In this document: positions 7,724 to 14,580 of the stretch, one piece after another
Position numbering within the stretch: position 1 is the first letter of the stretch
Layout of the letters: every line of letters starts with the position of its first letter
Source of the DNA: JBKHDT01 sp046541195
Lineage (GTDB): Bacteria > Pseudomonadota > Gammaproteobacteria > Halothiobacillales > Halothiobacillaceae
Direction of reading: 5' to 3'
Assembly (NCBI GenBank): GCA_046541195.1
Contig: JBKHDT010000053.1
Span: 1 to 15,654 of the forward strand
DNA: 15,654 nucleotides
Program-made: the position numbers and the translations under genes
The notes under the pieces: generated by a model
Told to the model about the DNA's origin: nothing
The model's input: only the letters and a program-made list of their open reading frames with translations
Database searches by the model: none

Positions 7724-8956
7724 ATGCCCGGTTTGCGATGGAAGTCCCGCGTGCACGAACCCGTCAACCCGCTCCGGGTCTCCCGGTTCGGGTGGTTTCC
7801 CGTGCGCGGGCTGACCGGTCGCCGCCAGTCCGGGTGGCGTGGCGGCTGCAAGCGGCTCGTTGTCCACCTGCGCGTCCTGGCGCTTCTCATGCTGGGCCTG
7901 TCCGTCACGCTGGGACTCGGGGGCTGCCGCGATGCGCCCGAGCCTGATGATGCCCCGTCCGCGGTGCCGATGGTCCGCACCGCGCCGGTCGCCCGGGCCG
8001 AGCCATTCGGGTGGTGGCTGACCGGCACTGTGCGGGCCCGCCACGAGTCGGAGCTGGGCTTCCGGATCTTCGGCAAGATCGCGTCCCGGTTGGTGGACGT
8101 TGGTGACCGGGTGCAGGCCGGCGCGCCGCTCCTTCGACTCGATGACGACGACCTGCGGCTGGCGGTGGAGGAAGCCATTGCGGCGGTCGAACAGGCCGAG
8201 GCACGCCATGAAAACGCCCGTCGGGAAGCTGAGCGGGCGCGGCGTCTCTGGCCGGAACAGTCGATCAGCCGGCAGGCCCACGATCGCGCGCTCGCGGACG
8301 CCGAAGAGGCTGAAGCGGCTCGTTCGCGGGCACGCGCCGCGCTGCGGCGCGCACAGAACCGGCTGACCTATGCCACCCTCCGCGCCGATGCCGACGGGGT
8401 GCTCGTGGACTTGCCGGGTGAGCCCGGGCAGGTCGTTGCGGCGGGTCAGACCGTGGCCGTTCTGGCACAGGACGGTCCCCGCGAGGTGGCGGTCGAGGTG
8501 CCCGAGCGGCGCCTGGCCACTCTCCCCGGGACGGCCGTGGCCTTCCTTCCGGGCGACGATCGCCCGCTTGCGTTTACCCTGAGGACGCTGGGTGCCTCGG
8601 CAAATCCGGATACCCGCAGCTGGCCCGCGCGCTTCGTCGCGGAGGCTCCTGACGATTCCATGCCTTTGGGTGCCACGGTCCGGCTGGACTTCGAGCCCAC
8701 GCCTGCCGATGCACGCGTAGTGCCGGTTTCGGCGCTGGTGGTGGCCAGGGGTTCGGAGGCCGCGGTCTGGGTCGTCCGCGAAGTCGCGGGTGAACATCGG
8801 GTGAAGCCGCATCCTGTCAAGGTGGTGCGCCTGGGCCGGGAGCGGGCCTGGATCCGGACCGACCTGCCGCCGGGCACCGCCGTGGTATCGCTGGGCGCCA
8901 GTCGTCTGCAGGATGGCCAGATCGTGCGGCCGATCGGGGCGGTCGAAGGTTCATGA
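7724..8956 (+). CDS. RND efflux periplasmic adaptor (membrane fusion protein), lipoprotein
   Basis: Periplasmic adaptor joining an RND pump to an outer-membrane channel. A hydrophobic stretch ending L-G-L-G-G-C gives a probable lipidated Cys (residue 68 from the ATG at 7724), as in AcrA. After it come a first lipoyl half (F-G-K-I-A-S-R-L-V-D-V-G-D-R-V), an Ala/Glu/Arg-rich coiled-coil hairpin (about residues 144-210), and the second lipoyl half (A-D-G-V-L-V-D-L-P-G-E-P-G-Q-V-V). Beta-barrel and membrane-proximal segments follow. The ATG at 7724 has GGAG eight bases upstream (7712-7715) but leaves an unusually long basic N-region before the signal helix. An in-frame GTG at 7802 would give a more normal, 41-residue signal without a ribosome-binding site, and an in-frame TTG at 7649 is also open. 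The stop overlaps the pump start (ATGA), so the pair is translationally coupled. Confidence 0.9.
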   Translation: MPGLRWKSRVHEPVNPLRVSRFGWFPVRGLTGRRQSGWRGGCKRLVVHLRVLALLMLGLSVTLGLGGCRDAPEPDDAPSAVPMVRTAPVARAEPFGWWLTGTVRARHESELGFRIFGKIASRLVDVGDRVQAGAPLLRLDDDDLRLAVEEAIAAVEQAEARHENARREAERARRLWPEQSISRQAHDRALADAEEAEAARSRARAALRRAQNRLTYATLRADADGVLVDLPGEPGQVVAAGQTVAVLAQDGPREVAVEVPERRLATLPGTAVAFLPGDDRPLAFTLRTLGASANPDTRSWPARFVAEAPDDSMPLGATVRLDFEPTPADARVVPVSALVVARGSEAAVWVVREVAGEHRVKPHPVKVVRLGRERAWIRTDLPPGTAVVSLGASRLQDGQIVRPIGAVEGS

Positions 8957-11900
8957 GCGGGGGCTTCAACCTTTCTGCCTGGGCCGTTCGGGAACGCGCC
9001 ATCACGCTGTACTTCATCCTGGTGACGGCACTGGCCGGGGCGCTTGCCTTCGTCGAGCTCGGACGTGCAGAGGACCCGGTGTTCACGGTCAAGGTCATGA
9101 CCGTCTCGGCGGCCTGGCCGGGTGCCACGGCGCTCGAAATGCAGGAGCAGGTTGCCGATCCGCTGGAAAAGCGGTTGCAGGAAGTGCCCTATTTCGACTG
9201 GGTTCAGACCACTGCCCGCCCCGGTCGCCTCGACATGCTGGTGCAGTTCAGGGACTACACGCCGGCGGATGCGGTTCAGGACGTTTTCTACGAGGTGCGC
9301 AAGCGACTCGGGGATGAAGCGCACCGGCTGCCGGATGGCGTGGCCGGCCCCTTCTTCAACGACGATTTTTCCGACGTGTACTTCACGCTCTACGCGCTGC
9401 GTGCCGCGGATTATCCACTGCGCCTGCTGGCGCGGGAGGCCGAGCGGGTGCGCGATGACCTGCTGCGGGTCGAGGGGGTGGCCAGGGTCGATCTGATCGG
9501 AGAACGCCCCGAACAGGTGTTCGTGGAGTTCTCGGACAAACGGCTGGCGACGCTCGGGCTTTCGCTGGATCGAGTGATCGAAGCCCTGCAGGCCCAGAAC
9601 GCGCTGGTTCCTGCGGGCAGTGTCGGCACCGATGGCCCCCGGGTCTACCTGCGCACCGACACCTCGCTGGCGGATATTGACCGGCTTCGGTCATTGCCGC
9701 TTGAGATCGGCGGGCGGCTGATCCGTCTGTCGGACATCGCCACGGTCGAGCGCGGCTACCAGGACCCGCCGGAGTACCTGGTACGCAACCGGGCGCAGCC
9801 GGCCATCATGCTGGGCGTGGTGATGCGATCCGGGGAGAACGGGCTGGCCCTGGGCGAGCGGCTTGCGGCCTTCGAGCGCAGTCTGCCCGAGCGCAGCCCC
9901 GAGGGCCTGAGTCTTGAGCGCGTCACCGACCAGGAACGGGCCATCCGCCTGGCGGTGGACGAATTCCAGCTGAAGTTTCTGGTCGCGCTGGTGGTGGTCA
10001 TGCTGATCGGCTTTCTCACGCTGGGGTTTCGTGCCGGCCTGGTGGTGGCGCTGGCGATCCCGCTCACGCTGGGTGCGACCTTCGTGATCATGCAGATCAC
10101 CGGCAAGAACCTCGACCGGATCACGCTTGGCGCCCTGATCCTGGCACTGGGGCTGCTGGTGGACGATGCCATCATTGCCATCGAGATGATGCTGGTGAAG
10201 ATGGAAGCGGGCTGGGACCGGATCGCGGCGGCTGCCCATGCCTGGAACGTCACCGCCGGGCCGATGCTGGCCGGCACGCTGGTGACGGTGATCGGTTTCG
10301 TCCCGATCGGCTTTGCCGCCTCCAACGTGGGGGAATACGCGGGCAACATCTTCTGGATTCTTGCGATCGCGCTGCTGATTTCCTGGCTGGTGGCGGTGGT
10401 GTTCACGCCCTACCTCGGGGTCAAGCTGCTCCCCGACCGCGTGCCGGCCCCCGGCGGGCACGACGGGATGTACCAGAGCCGGGGATATCGCGTCCTGCGG
10501 GTGCTGATCACCTTCTTTGTCAGGCATCGGGTGCTGGCCGTCGTGCTGACGGTGGGACTGATGGCGCTGGCCGTGGTCGGGATGAAGGAACGGGTCGAGC
10601 AGCAGTTCTTCCCCGGGTCCGACCGGCCCGAGCTGCTGGTGGACATCTACCTGCCGGAGGGGACCGCGATCGAGACGACCCGCGCGCTGGCCAAGCGCGT
10701 CGAGGCTGATCTGGCCGGGATGCCGGAAACCGAGTCGCTGTCGACCTACATCGGTGCCGGCGCGCCGCGGTTTTTCCTGGCGCTCAACCCGGAACTGCCC
10801 AATTCGGCCTTCGCCAAGATCATCGCCATCGCGGCGGATGACGAGGCGCGCGAGCGCCTGCGCGCGCGGCTTCAGGAGCGCATCGACGCGGGGGCGTATC
10901 CCGAGGCCCGGGTGCGGGTGCATGCGCTGCTTTACGGGCCGCCGGTCGTCTGGCCGGTCACCTTTCGCGTGATCGGGCCGGACCCTGGGGTGTTGCGTGA
11001 AATCGGCCAGGCCGTGCGTGATCGCATGCAGGAGAATCCCCAGGTGGTCGACCCCCACCTGGAGTGGGGCGAAAGGGTCCCCGTCATCCGGCTGGCCTTC
11101 GATGCCGACCGCCTGCGATTGCTGGGGCTGACGCCGCGCGCCGTAAGCGAGCAGACCGGCCTGATGCTCTCCGGCACGCCGGTGACCGAGCTGCGCACGG
11201 GCGTTCGCACGGTCCCCCTGGTTCTGCGCGGGGCGGCGGAGGACCGGATGAACCTTGAGGCCCTCGGGAACCTCGCGATTCGCAATGCCCGCGGGCAAGC
11301 CATCCCGCTGGAGCAGGTTGCGGATCTGGACGTGTCCTACGAGGACCCCGTGCTCAAGCGGCGCAACCGGGAGCCGTTCATCAATGTCAACGCGGAGATT
11401 CGCGCGAATGCCCAGCCGCCGGACGTCACCATGGCGGTCTGGCCAGAGCTGGCGGATATCCGCGACGAGCTGCCGCCGGGCTATCGCATCGAGATCGGCG
11501 GCTCCGTGGAGGAGTCAGGCAAGGCGCAGGCCTCGATCCGCAAGATGATGCCGGTGATGGTGGTGCTGATGATCACGGTCATCATGCTGGCGATGCGGTC
11601 GTTTGCCGGCACGGTCATGGTTTTGCTGACCGGCCCCTTGGGGCTGATCGGGGCCGTCGGGGCGCTGCTGCTGTTCAACCAGCCGTTCGGGTTTGTCGCT
11701 ACCCTGGGGCTGATCGGTCTGGCCGGGATTCTGATGCGCAACACGCTGATCCTGGCCGGCCAGATCCAGGAAAACCGGCGCGAGGGCATGGACGACTGGA
11801 ACGCGGTGATCGAGGCGACCCTGAGACGGGCCCGGCCGGTGATCGTGACGGCACTGACTGCCGTGCTGGCCTTTGTCCCGCTGACGTTCAACACATTCTG

Positions 11901-12018
11901 GGGGCCGCTGGCCTATGTGCTGATCGGCGGGATCACCATGGGCACGGTGCTGACGCTGCTGTTCCTGCCGGCCATGTACGCGCTCTGGTTCCGGGTCAGG
12001 CCACCGCCGGCAGTCTGA
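8953..12018 (+). CDS. RND-family efflux pump, inner-membrane permease
   Basis: Proton-driven tripartite exporter subunit of 1021 aa, a normal length for the AcrB/MexB superfamily. It has an N-terminal membrane helix, a large porter loop (PGATALEMQEQVADPLEKRL begins at about residue 56), a central membrane block, a second periplasmic loop and a C-terminal membrane block. The TM4 proton-relay pair is present as LLVDDAII with Asp404 and Asp405. In TM10, where AcrB has Lys940 followed by Asn, this protein reads G-I-L-M-R-N with Arg929, so the basic partner is Arg. Motifs place it in the broad HAE-type group rather than heavy-metal CusA. Substrate cannot be read from sequence. No outer-membrane factor gene is in the window, so a TolC-like protein encoded elsewhere would be needed. 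The gene starts inside the adaptor stop codon and ends 194 nt before a convergent gene. Confidence 0.95.
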   Translation: MSGGFNLSAWAVRERAITLYFILVTALAGALAFVELGRAEDPVFTVKVMTVSAAWPGATALEMQEQVADPLEKRLQEVPYFDWVQTTARPGRLDMLVQFRDYTPADAVQDVFYEVRKRLGDEAHRLPDGVAGPFFNDDFSDVYFTLYALRAADYPLRLLAREAERVRDDLLRVEGVARVDLIGERPEQVFVEFSDKRLATLGLSLDRVIEALQAQNALVPAGSVGTDGPRVYLRTDTSLADIDRLRSLPLEIGGRLIRLSDIATVERGYQDPPEYLVRNRAQPAIMLGVVMRSGENGLALGERLAAFERSLPERSPEGLSLERVTDQERAIRLAVDEFQLKFLVALVVVMLIGFLTLGFRAGLVVALAIPLTLGATFVIMQITGKNLDRITLGALILALGLLVDDAIIAIEMMLVKMEAGWDRIAAAAHAWNVTAGPMLAGTLVTVIGFVPIGFAASNVGEYAGNIFWILAIALLISWLVAVVFTPYLGVKLLPDRVPAPGGHDGMYQSRGYRVLRVLITFFVRHRVLAVVLTVGLMALAVVGMKERVEQQFFPGSDRPELLVDIYLPEGTAIETTRALAKRVEADLAGMPETESLSTYIGAGAPRFFLALNPELPNSAFAKIIAIAADDEARERLRARLQERIDAGAYPEARVRVHALLYGPPVVWPVTFRVIGPDPGVLREIGQAVRDRMQENPQVVDPHLEWGERVPVIRLAFDADRLRLLGLTPRAVSEQTGLMLSGTPVTELRTGVRTVPLVLRGAAEDRMNLEALGNLAIRNARGQAIPLEQVADLDVSYEDPVLKRRNREPFINVNAEIRANAQPPDVTMAVWPELADIRDELPPGYRIEIGGSVEESGKAQASIRKMMPVMVVLMITVIMLAMRSFAGTVMVLLTGPLGLIGAVGALLLFNQPFGFVATLGLIGLAGILMRNTLILAGQIQENRREGMDDWNAVIEATLRRARPVIVTALTAVLAFVPLTFNTFWGPLAYVLIGGITMGTVLTLLFLPAMYALWFRVRPPPAV

Positions 12019-12059
12019 GCGGCCGCGAGCAGGCGTCTGCAGACAGCGCGGTTCATGCG

Positions 12060-12079
12060 CGGCGAGAATGGCCTCGCCG
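12060..12079. other. Hairpin between the convergent RND and VOC genes
   Basis: CGGCGAG (12060-12066) pairs perfectly with CTCGCCG (12073-12079) around a six-base loop. It lies 41 nt past the pump stop codon. No T run flanks it on either side, so it is a possible 3'-end stabilising or Rho-associated structure rather than a clear intrinsic terminator. Confidence 0.3.
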
Positions 12080-12212
12080 GCAAATCGGGCATCATCAGGT
12101 TTCCCCACTCATCGTCGCCGTGTTCGGCGTGCATGCACAGCTGGCAGACGCTTGTTCGGACCGGGGGTTGAATAAGGGGGCGCGAAGGCTGTTTTGACAT
12201 CCGTCTGGTCGT

Positions 12213-12596
12213 TCAGTCCACGGACTCGAGCAGTTCGATCGCATTGCCATCCGGGTCCCGGCAGAAAATCGCGGCCCGGCCGGACCGGGAGGCCGTGTAC
12301 GCGATGCCGGCTTCCTCCAGCCGCTCGATGAAGGGGGCCAGCACGTCGACCCGCAGGGCGAGGTGCCGGTCGCGTCCGCCATGCGTCGGCCGGCGTGCGC
12401 CGGCGGCGGGATCGGGCAACTCGAGCAGGTGCAGGGTCTGAGCGCTGCCGAGCGCGAGCCAGGCACCGGGAAATCCCAGCTCCGGCCGGTCCGTGGGCGA
12501 CAGGCCAAGCACGCCCTCGTAAAAGTCCAGGGCCCGCCTCGTGTCGGAAACCAGCAGGCTGACGTGGTCGAGATTCTGAATCGTCCCGCAGGTCAT
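12213..12596 (-). CDS. VOC/glyoxalase-superfamily protein
   Basis: A 127-aa single-domain protein of the vicinal oxygen chelate fold, made of two beta-alpha-beta3 halves. Half one begins N-L-D-H-V-S-L-L-V-S-D with R-A-L-D-F-Y-E-G-V-L-G-L. Half two begins R-H-L-A-L-R-V and ends F-C-R-D-P-D-G-N-A-I-E-L-L-E. Likely metal ligands are His11, His56 (or Glu59), His78 and Glu121, so a metal-dependent enzyme such as a glyoxalase-I-like lyase or dioxygenase is possible; the substrate cannot be assigned. On the minus strand CGGAG lies eight bases before the ATG at 12596, a good ribosome-binding site. It faces the RND pump gene and is divergent from dapC. Confidence 0.9.
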   Translation of the reverse strand: MTCGTIQNLDHVSLLVSDTRRALDFYEGVLGLSPTDRPELGFPGAWLALGSAQTLHLLELPDPAAGARRPTHGGRDRHLALRVDVLAPFIERLEEAGIAYTASRSGRAAIFCRDPDGNAIELLESVD

Positions 12597-12667
12597 GGCG
12601 ATTGCTCCGGTCGGTGGTTCACGGGAAGTGCCCGAAAGACGCCCGGCCGGGGCGTGATTCGAGGCGG

Positions 12668-12691
12668 CCGGTCGCGGCGACCCGCGACCGG
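12668..12691. other. Perfect 10-bp hairpin in the VOC/dapC divergent region
   Basis: CCGGTCGCGG (12668-12677) and CCGCGACCGG (12682-12691) are perfect inverted repeats around the loop CGAC. A second inverted repeat, ACGCCC/GGGCGT, lies at 12639-12655. Neither is followed by a T run. The longer dyad could be an operator for one or both divergent genes, or structure in the VOC leader. Confidence 0.45.
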
Positions 12692-12790
12692 ATCACGATA
12701 CATCAGCCGCTTGCACGAATGCGAGAGTCAAAGCCCGCTTCGTTGTCGCCCTGGATGGGGCCGCCTGTCCCGTGGTCCCGCCGTGCAGGT

Positions 12791-12796
12791 TATACT
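12791..12796 (+). promoter_or_regulatory. Candidate dapC promoter (-10)
   Basis: TATACT at 12791-12796 matches five of six -10 consensus positions and stands out in GC-rich surroundings. No convincing -35 is present 16-18 bp upstream. Transcription would start near 12803, giving a leader of about 30 nt with AAAGGG at 12821-12826 as the dapC ribosome-binding site. Confidence 0.55.
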
Positions 12797-12832
12797 GCCG
12801 CCTCGTTTTGTTCACGCTCCAAAGGGTCGCCC

Positions 12833-14050
12833 ATGAATCCCGACCTCCAGCTTCTGCATCCCTATCCATTCGAGAAGCTCGCCCGTCTCAAGGCGGGTGT
12901 GACCCCGCCGGCCGAAAGGCCGCATATCCCGTTGTCGATCGGAGAACCCCAGCATGCGCCCCCGAAGGTGGCGACCGATGCACTGATCGCGCACCTGCAC
13001 GGGTTGGCCAGCTACCCGGCCACCCGCGGGATGCTCGCCCTGCGGGAGGCCATTGCCCGATGGCTGGCCGGCCGCTTCGGGCTGGCTCAGCAGGATCTGG
13101 ATCCCGGGCGGCATGTCCTGCCGGTCAATGGCACCCGCGAAGCGCTGTTCGCCCTCGCCCAGGCGGTGGTTGATCGCCAGGTCGCGCGGCCCAGGGTGCT
13201 GATGCCCAATCCCTTCTACCAGATCTACGAGGGGGCTGCCCTTCTGGCAGGGGCCGAACCCTGGTACTACCCGAACATTGCCGAAAACGGTTTCCTGCCC
13301 GATTTCGAGGAGATCCCCGATGAGGTCTGGGACGACTGCCAGCTGATCTATGTCTGTTCGCCGGGCAACCCGAGCGGCGCGGTCATCGACGAGGCCCGCT
13401 ACCGCTGGTTGATTGACAAGGCCGAACGACACGATTTCGTGATCGCATCGGACGAGTGCTATTCGGAGCTGTATGCCGACGAGGACGCGCCGCCGGTGGG
13501 TCTGCTGCAGGTCGCCGTGGCCATGGGGAACAGCGACTTTCGACGCTGCGTGGTCTTTCACAGCCTGTCCAAGCGCTCCAACCTGCCGGGGTTGCGTTCC
13601 GGTTTCGTGGCCGGGGACGCCGGACTGCTCGAAGCCTTTCTGCGTTACCGGACCTACCATGGATGTGCCATGCCGCCTCCCGCCCAGCATGCCAGCATCG
13701 CGGCCTGGTCCGACGAGGCCCATGTCCGGGAAAACCGTGCCCTGTACCGCCAGAAGTTTGATGCGGTGCTGGATATCCTCGCGGACGTGATGCCTGTGGA
13801 TCGCCCGGCCGCCGGGTTCTATCTGTGGGCACCGACGCCAGAGCCGGACGAGACGGTCTTTGCGCGCCGGCTTTTCGAGACCCAGAACGTGACGGTGCTC
13901 CCCGGGCGTTACCTCTCGCGGGAAGTCGGCGGCCAGAATCCCGGTGTCGGGTTCGTGCGCATGGCTCTGGTGGCGGAACTGGAGGACTGCATCGAGGCGG
14001 CCCGGCGAATTCGCGCCTGCTGCCCCACGGGCGATTCACAAGCCTGGTGA
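12833..14050 (+). CDS. dapC: Succinyldiaminopimelate transaminase DapC
   Basis: PLP-dependent fold-type I aminotransferase (405 aa) that converts N-succinyl-2-amino-6-ketopimelate to N-succinyl-LL-diaminopimelate with glutamate as amino donor, in the succinylase branch of lysine and peptidoglycan precursor synthesis. It opens M-N-P-D-L-x-L-L-x-P-Y-P-F-E-K-L, characteristic of the proteobacterial DapC clade. The PLP site residues are visible: Asn179 in C-S-P-G-N-P-S-G, Asp207 and Tyr210 in S-D-E-C-Y-S-E-L-Y, and the Schiff-base Lys247 in HSLSKRSNLPGLRSGF. The substrate-carboxylate Arg376 is in V-G-F-V-R-M-A-L-V. The ATG at 12833 has AAAGGG six bases upstream and matches the family start. The open frame extends 77 codons further upstream but crosses the promoter. 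dapD, the enzyme making the preceding intermediate, follows after 530 nt. Confidence 0.95.
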   Translation: MNPDLQLLHPYPFEKLARLKAGVTPPAERPHIPLSIGEPQHAPPKVATDALIAHLHGLASYPATRGMLALREAIARWLAGRFGLAQQDLDPGRHVLPVNGTREALFALAQAVVDRQVARPRVLMPNPFYQIYEGAALLAGAEPWYYPNIAENGFLPDFEEIPDEVWDDCQLIYVCSPGNPSGAVIDEARYRWLIDKAERHDFVIASDECYSELYADEDAPPVGLLQVAVAMGNSDFRRCVVFHSLSKRSNLPGLRSGFVAGDAGLLEAFLRYRTYHGCAMPPPAQHASIAAWSDEAHVRENRALYRQKFDAVLDILADVMPVDRPAAGFYLWAPTPEPDETVFARRLFETQNVTVLPGRYLSREVGGQNPGVGFVRMALVAELEDCIEAARRIRACCPTGDSQAW

Positions 14051-14204
14051 GTGCAGCCCGCAAAACTGCAGGGACGTGGCTTTTCCGGATTCCCGCGTGC
14101 GGCCGCCCGCAGGCGAAGGCCGCGTCCGCCAGGCCGTCGTGTGCCCGGCAGGTTGGCGTTTGCGCGGCCACAAGCGCCCCGTCGGCACGCCGGGCGTCCC
14201 GGGA

Positions 14205-14224
14205 TGCCCGGATCGGTCCGGGCA
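14205..14224. other. Perfect 8-bp hairpin in the dapC-dapD spacer
   Basis: TGCCCGGA (14205-14212) pairs perfectly with TCCGGGCA (14217-14224) around TCGG. There is no T run. It lies 155 nt after the dapC stop and could protect or end the dapC mRNA. Confidence 0.4.
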
Positions 14225-14331
14225 ATCGTCCGGTCCGGTGCCGGATCGGCCCCCGTGTCGCTGAGCGGTGTTCCGGGCCCTGTCGCCCAGTTGCCGGATG
14301 GCGCGCGGCCGGCAGCCACTTGGGCACGGGC

Positions 14332-14340
14332 TGGTATACT
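14332..14340 (+). promoter_or_regulatory. Candidate dapD promoter (extended -10)
   Basis: TGGTATACT is a full extended -10: TG, one base, then TATACT at 14335-14340. No good -35 is seen, which extended -10 promoters can lack. Transcription would start near 14347, leaving a leader of about 235 nt before dapD. The hexamer TATACT is the same as the one before dapC. Confidence 0.6.
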
Positions 14341-14390
14341 TTCGCCCCTTCGCCGGGTTCGTTCGGTCGGTGGTGCCACGGCAGTGGCCC

Positions 14391-14408
14391 TGACCGGTTG
14401 CCGGTCGG
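14391..14408 (+). other. dapD leader hairpin 1
   Basis: GACCGG (14392-14397) pairs with CCGGTC (14401-14406) around TTG. A G-U and a C-G pair extend it to 14390/14408. First clear hairpin downstream of the proposed start near 14347. Confidence 0.35.
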
Positions 14409-14428
14409 CCCTTGAACCTGTCCGCTGA

Positions 14429-14444
14429 AGGCCGGTACCGGCCT
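14429..14444. repeat. Perfect 16-bp palindrome in the dapD leader
   Basis: AGGCCGGTACCGGCCT reads identically on both strands. As RNA it would make only a tight hairpin. As DNA it has the form of a dimeric regulator site, here about 85 bp downstream of the proposed dapD start. Confidence 0.5.
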
Positions 14445-14507
14445 GCAGACCAGCCGGGCCAGCCTGACTGGTCGGGGTTGCCTTGAGGAAGGTCCGGATC
14501 GGCCCAT

Positions 14508-14537
14508 GCAGGTCGAAAGGCGTGATGTTCGACCTGC
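14508..14537 (+). other. 10-bp perfect stem-loop just upstream of dapD
   Basis: GCAGGTCGAA (14508-14517) and TTCGACCTGC (14528-14537) are perfect complements around a 10-nt loop. The dyad ends 31 nt before the dapD ribosome-binding site. The sequence after it is only moderately T-rich (TTCATGTTT), so a terminator or attenuator reading is weak. It may be a leader structure or protein-binding site. Confidence 0.5.
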
Positions 14538-14580
14538 TTCATGTTTCAAGCCATTACAAGTTCTTTTCGGGAGTATCCAG

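Larger units (their letters stand above)
14051..14580. other. Non-coding spacer and dapD leader, rich in hairpins
   Basis: 530 nt with no recognisable protein; open frames here are Arg/Pro/Ala-rich shadows. It holds a hairpin at 14205-14224, an extended -10 at 14332-14340, and downstream of that a series of dyads at 14391-14408, 14429-14444, 14448-14473 and 14508-14537. The dapD ribosome-binding site GGGAG is at 14569-14573. I recognise no known riboswitch, tRNA or standard small RNA in it. Confidence 0.7.

Noticed and set aside
9691..11298. 535-codon minus-strand frame opposite the RND pump
   Set aside because: Rich in His, Gln, Arg and Pro with no domain features, fully inside the pump gene; a codon-bias shadow.
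12602..12832. Extension of the dapC frame 77 codons upstream
   Set aside because: It would run through the candidate -10, and the extension is low-complexity with no similarity to transaminases.
14482..14512. Resemblance to the RNase P RNA segment GAGGAAAGUCCGG at 14485-14497
   Set aside because: Only a dozen bases match, with a base missing from the A run, and dapD begins about 85 nt later, leaving no room for the rest of the RNA.
14506..14580. Upstream in-frame ATG that would extend DapD by 25 residues
   Set aside because: No ribosome-binding site, the codon is at the edge of a strong hairpin, and the 14581 start gives exactly the family length with a good GGGAG.
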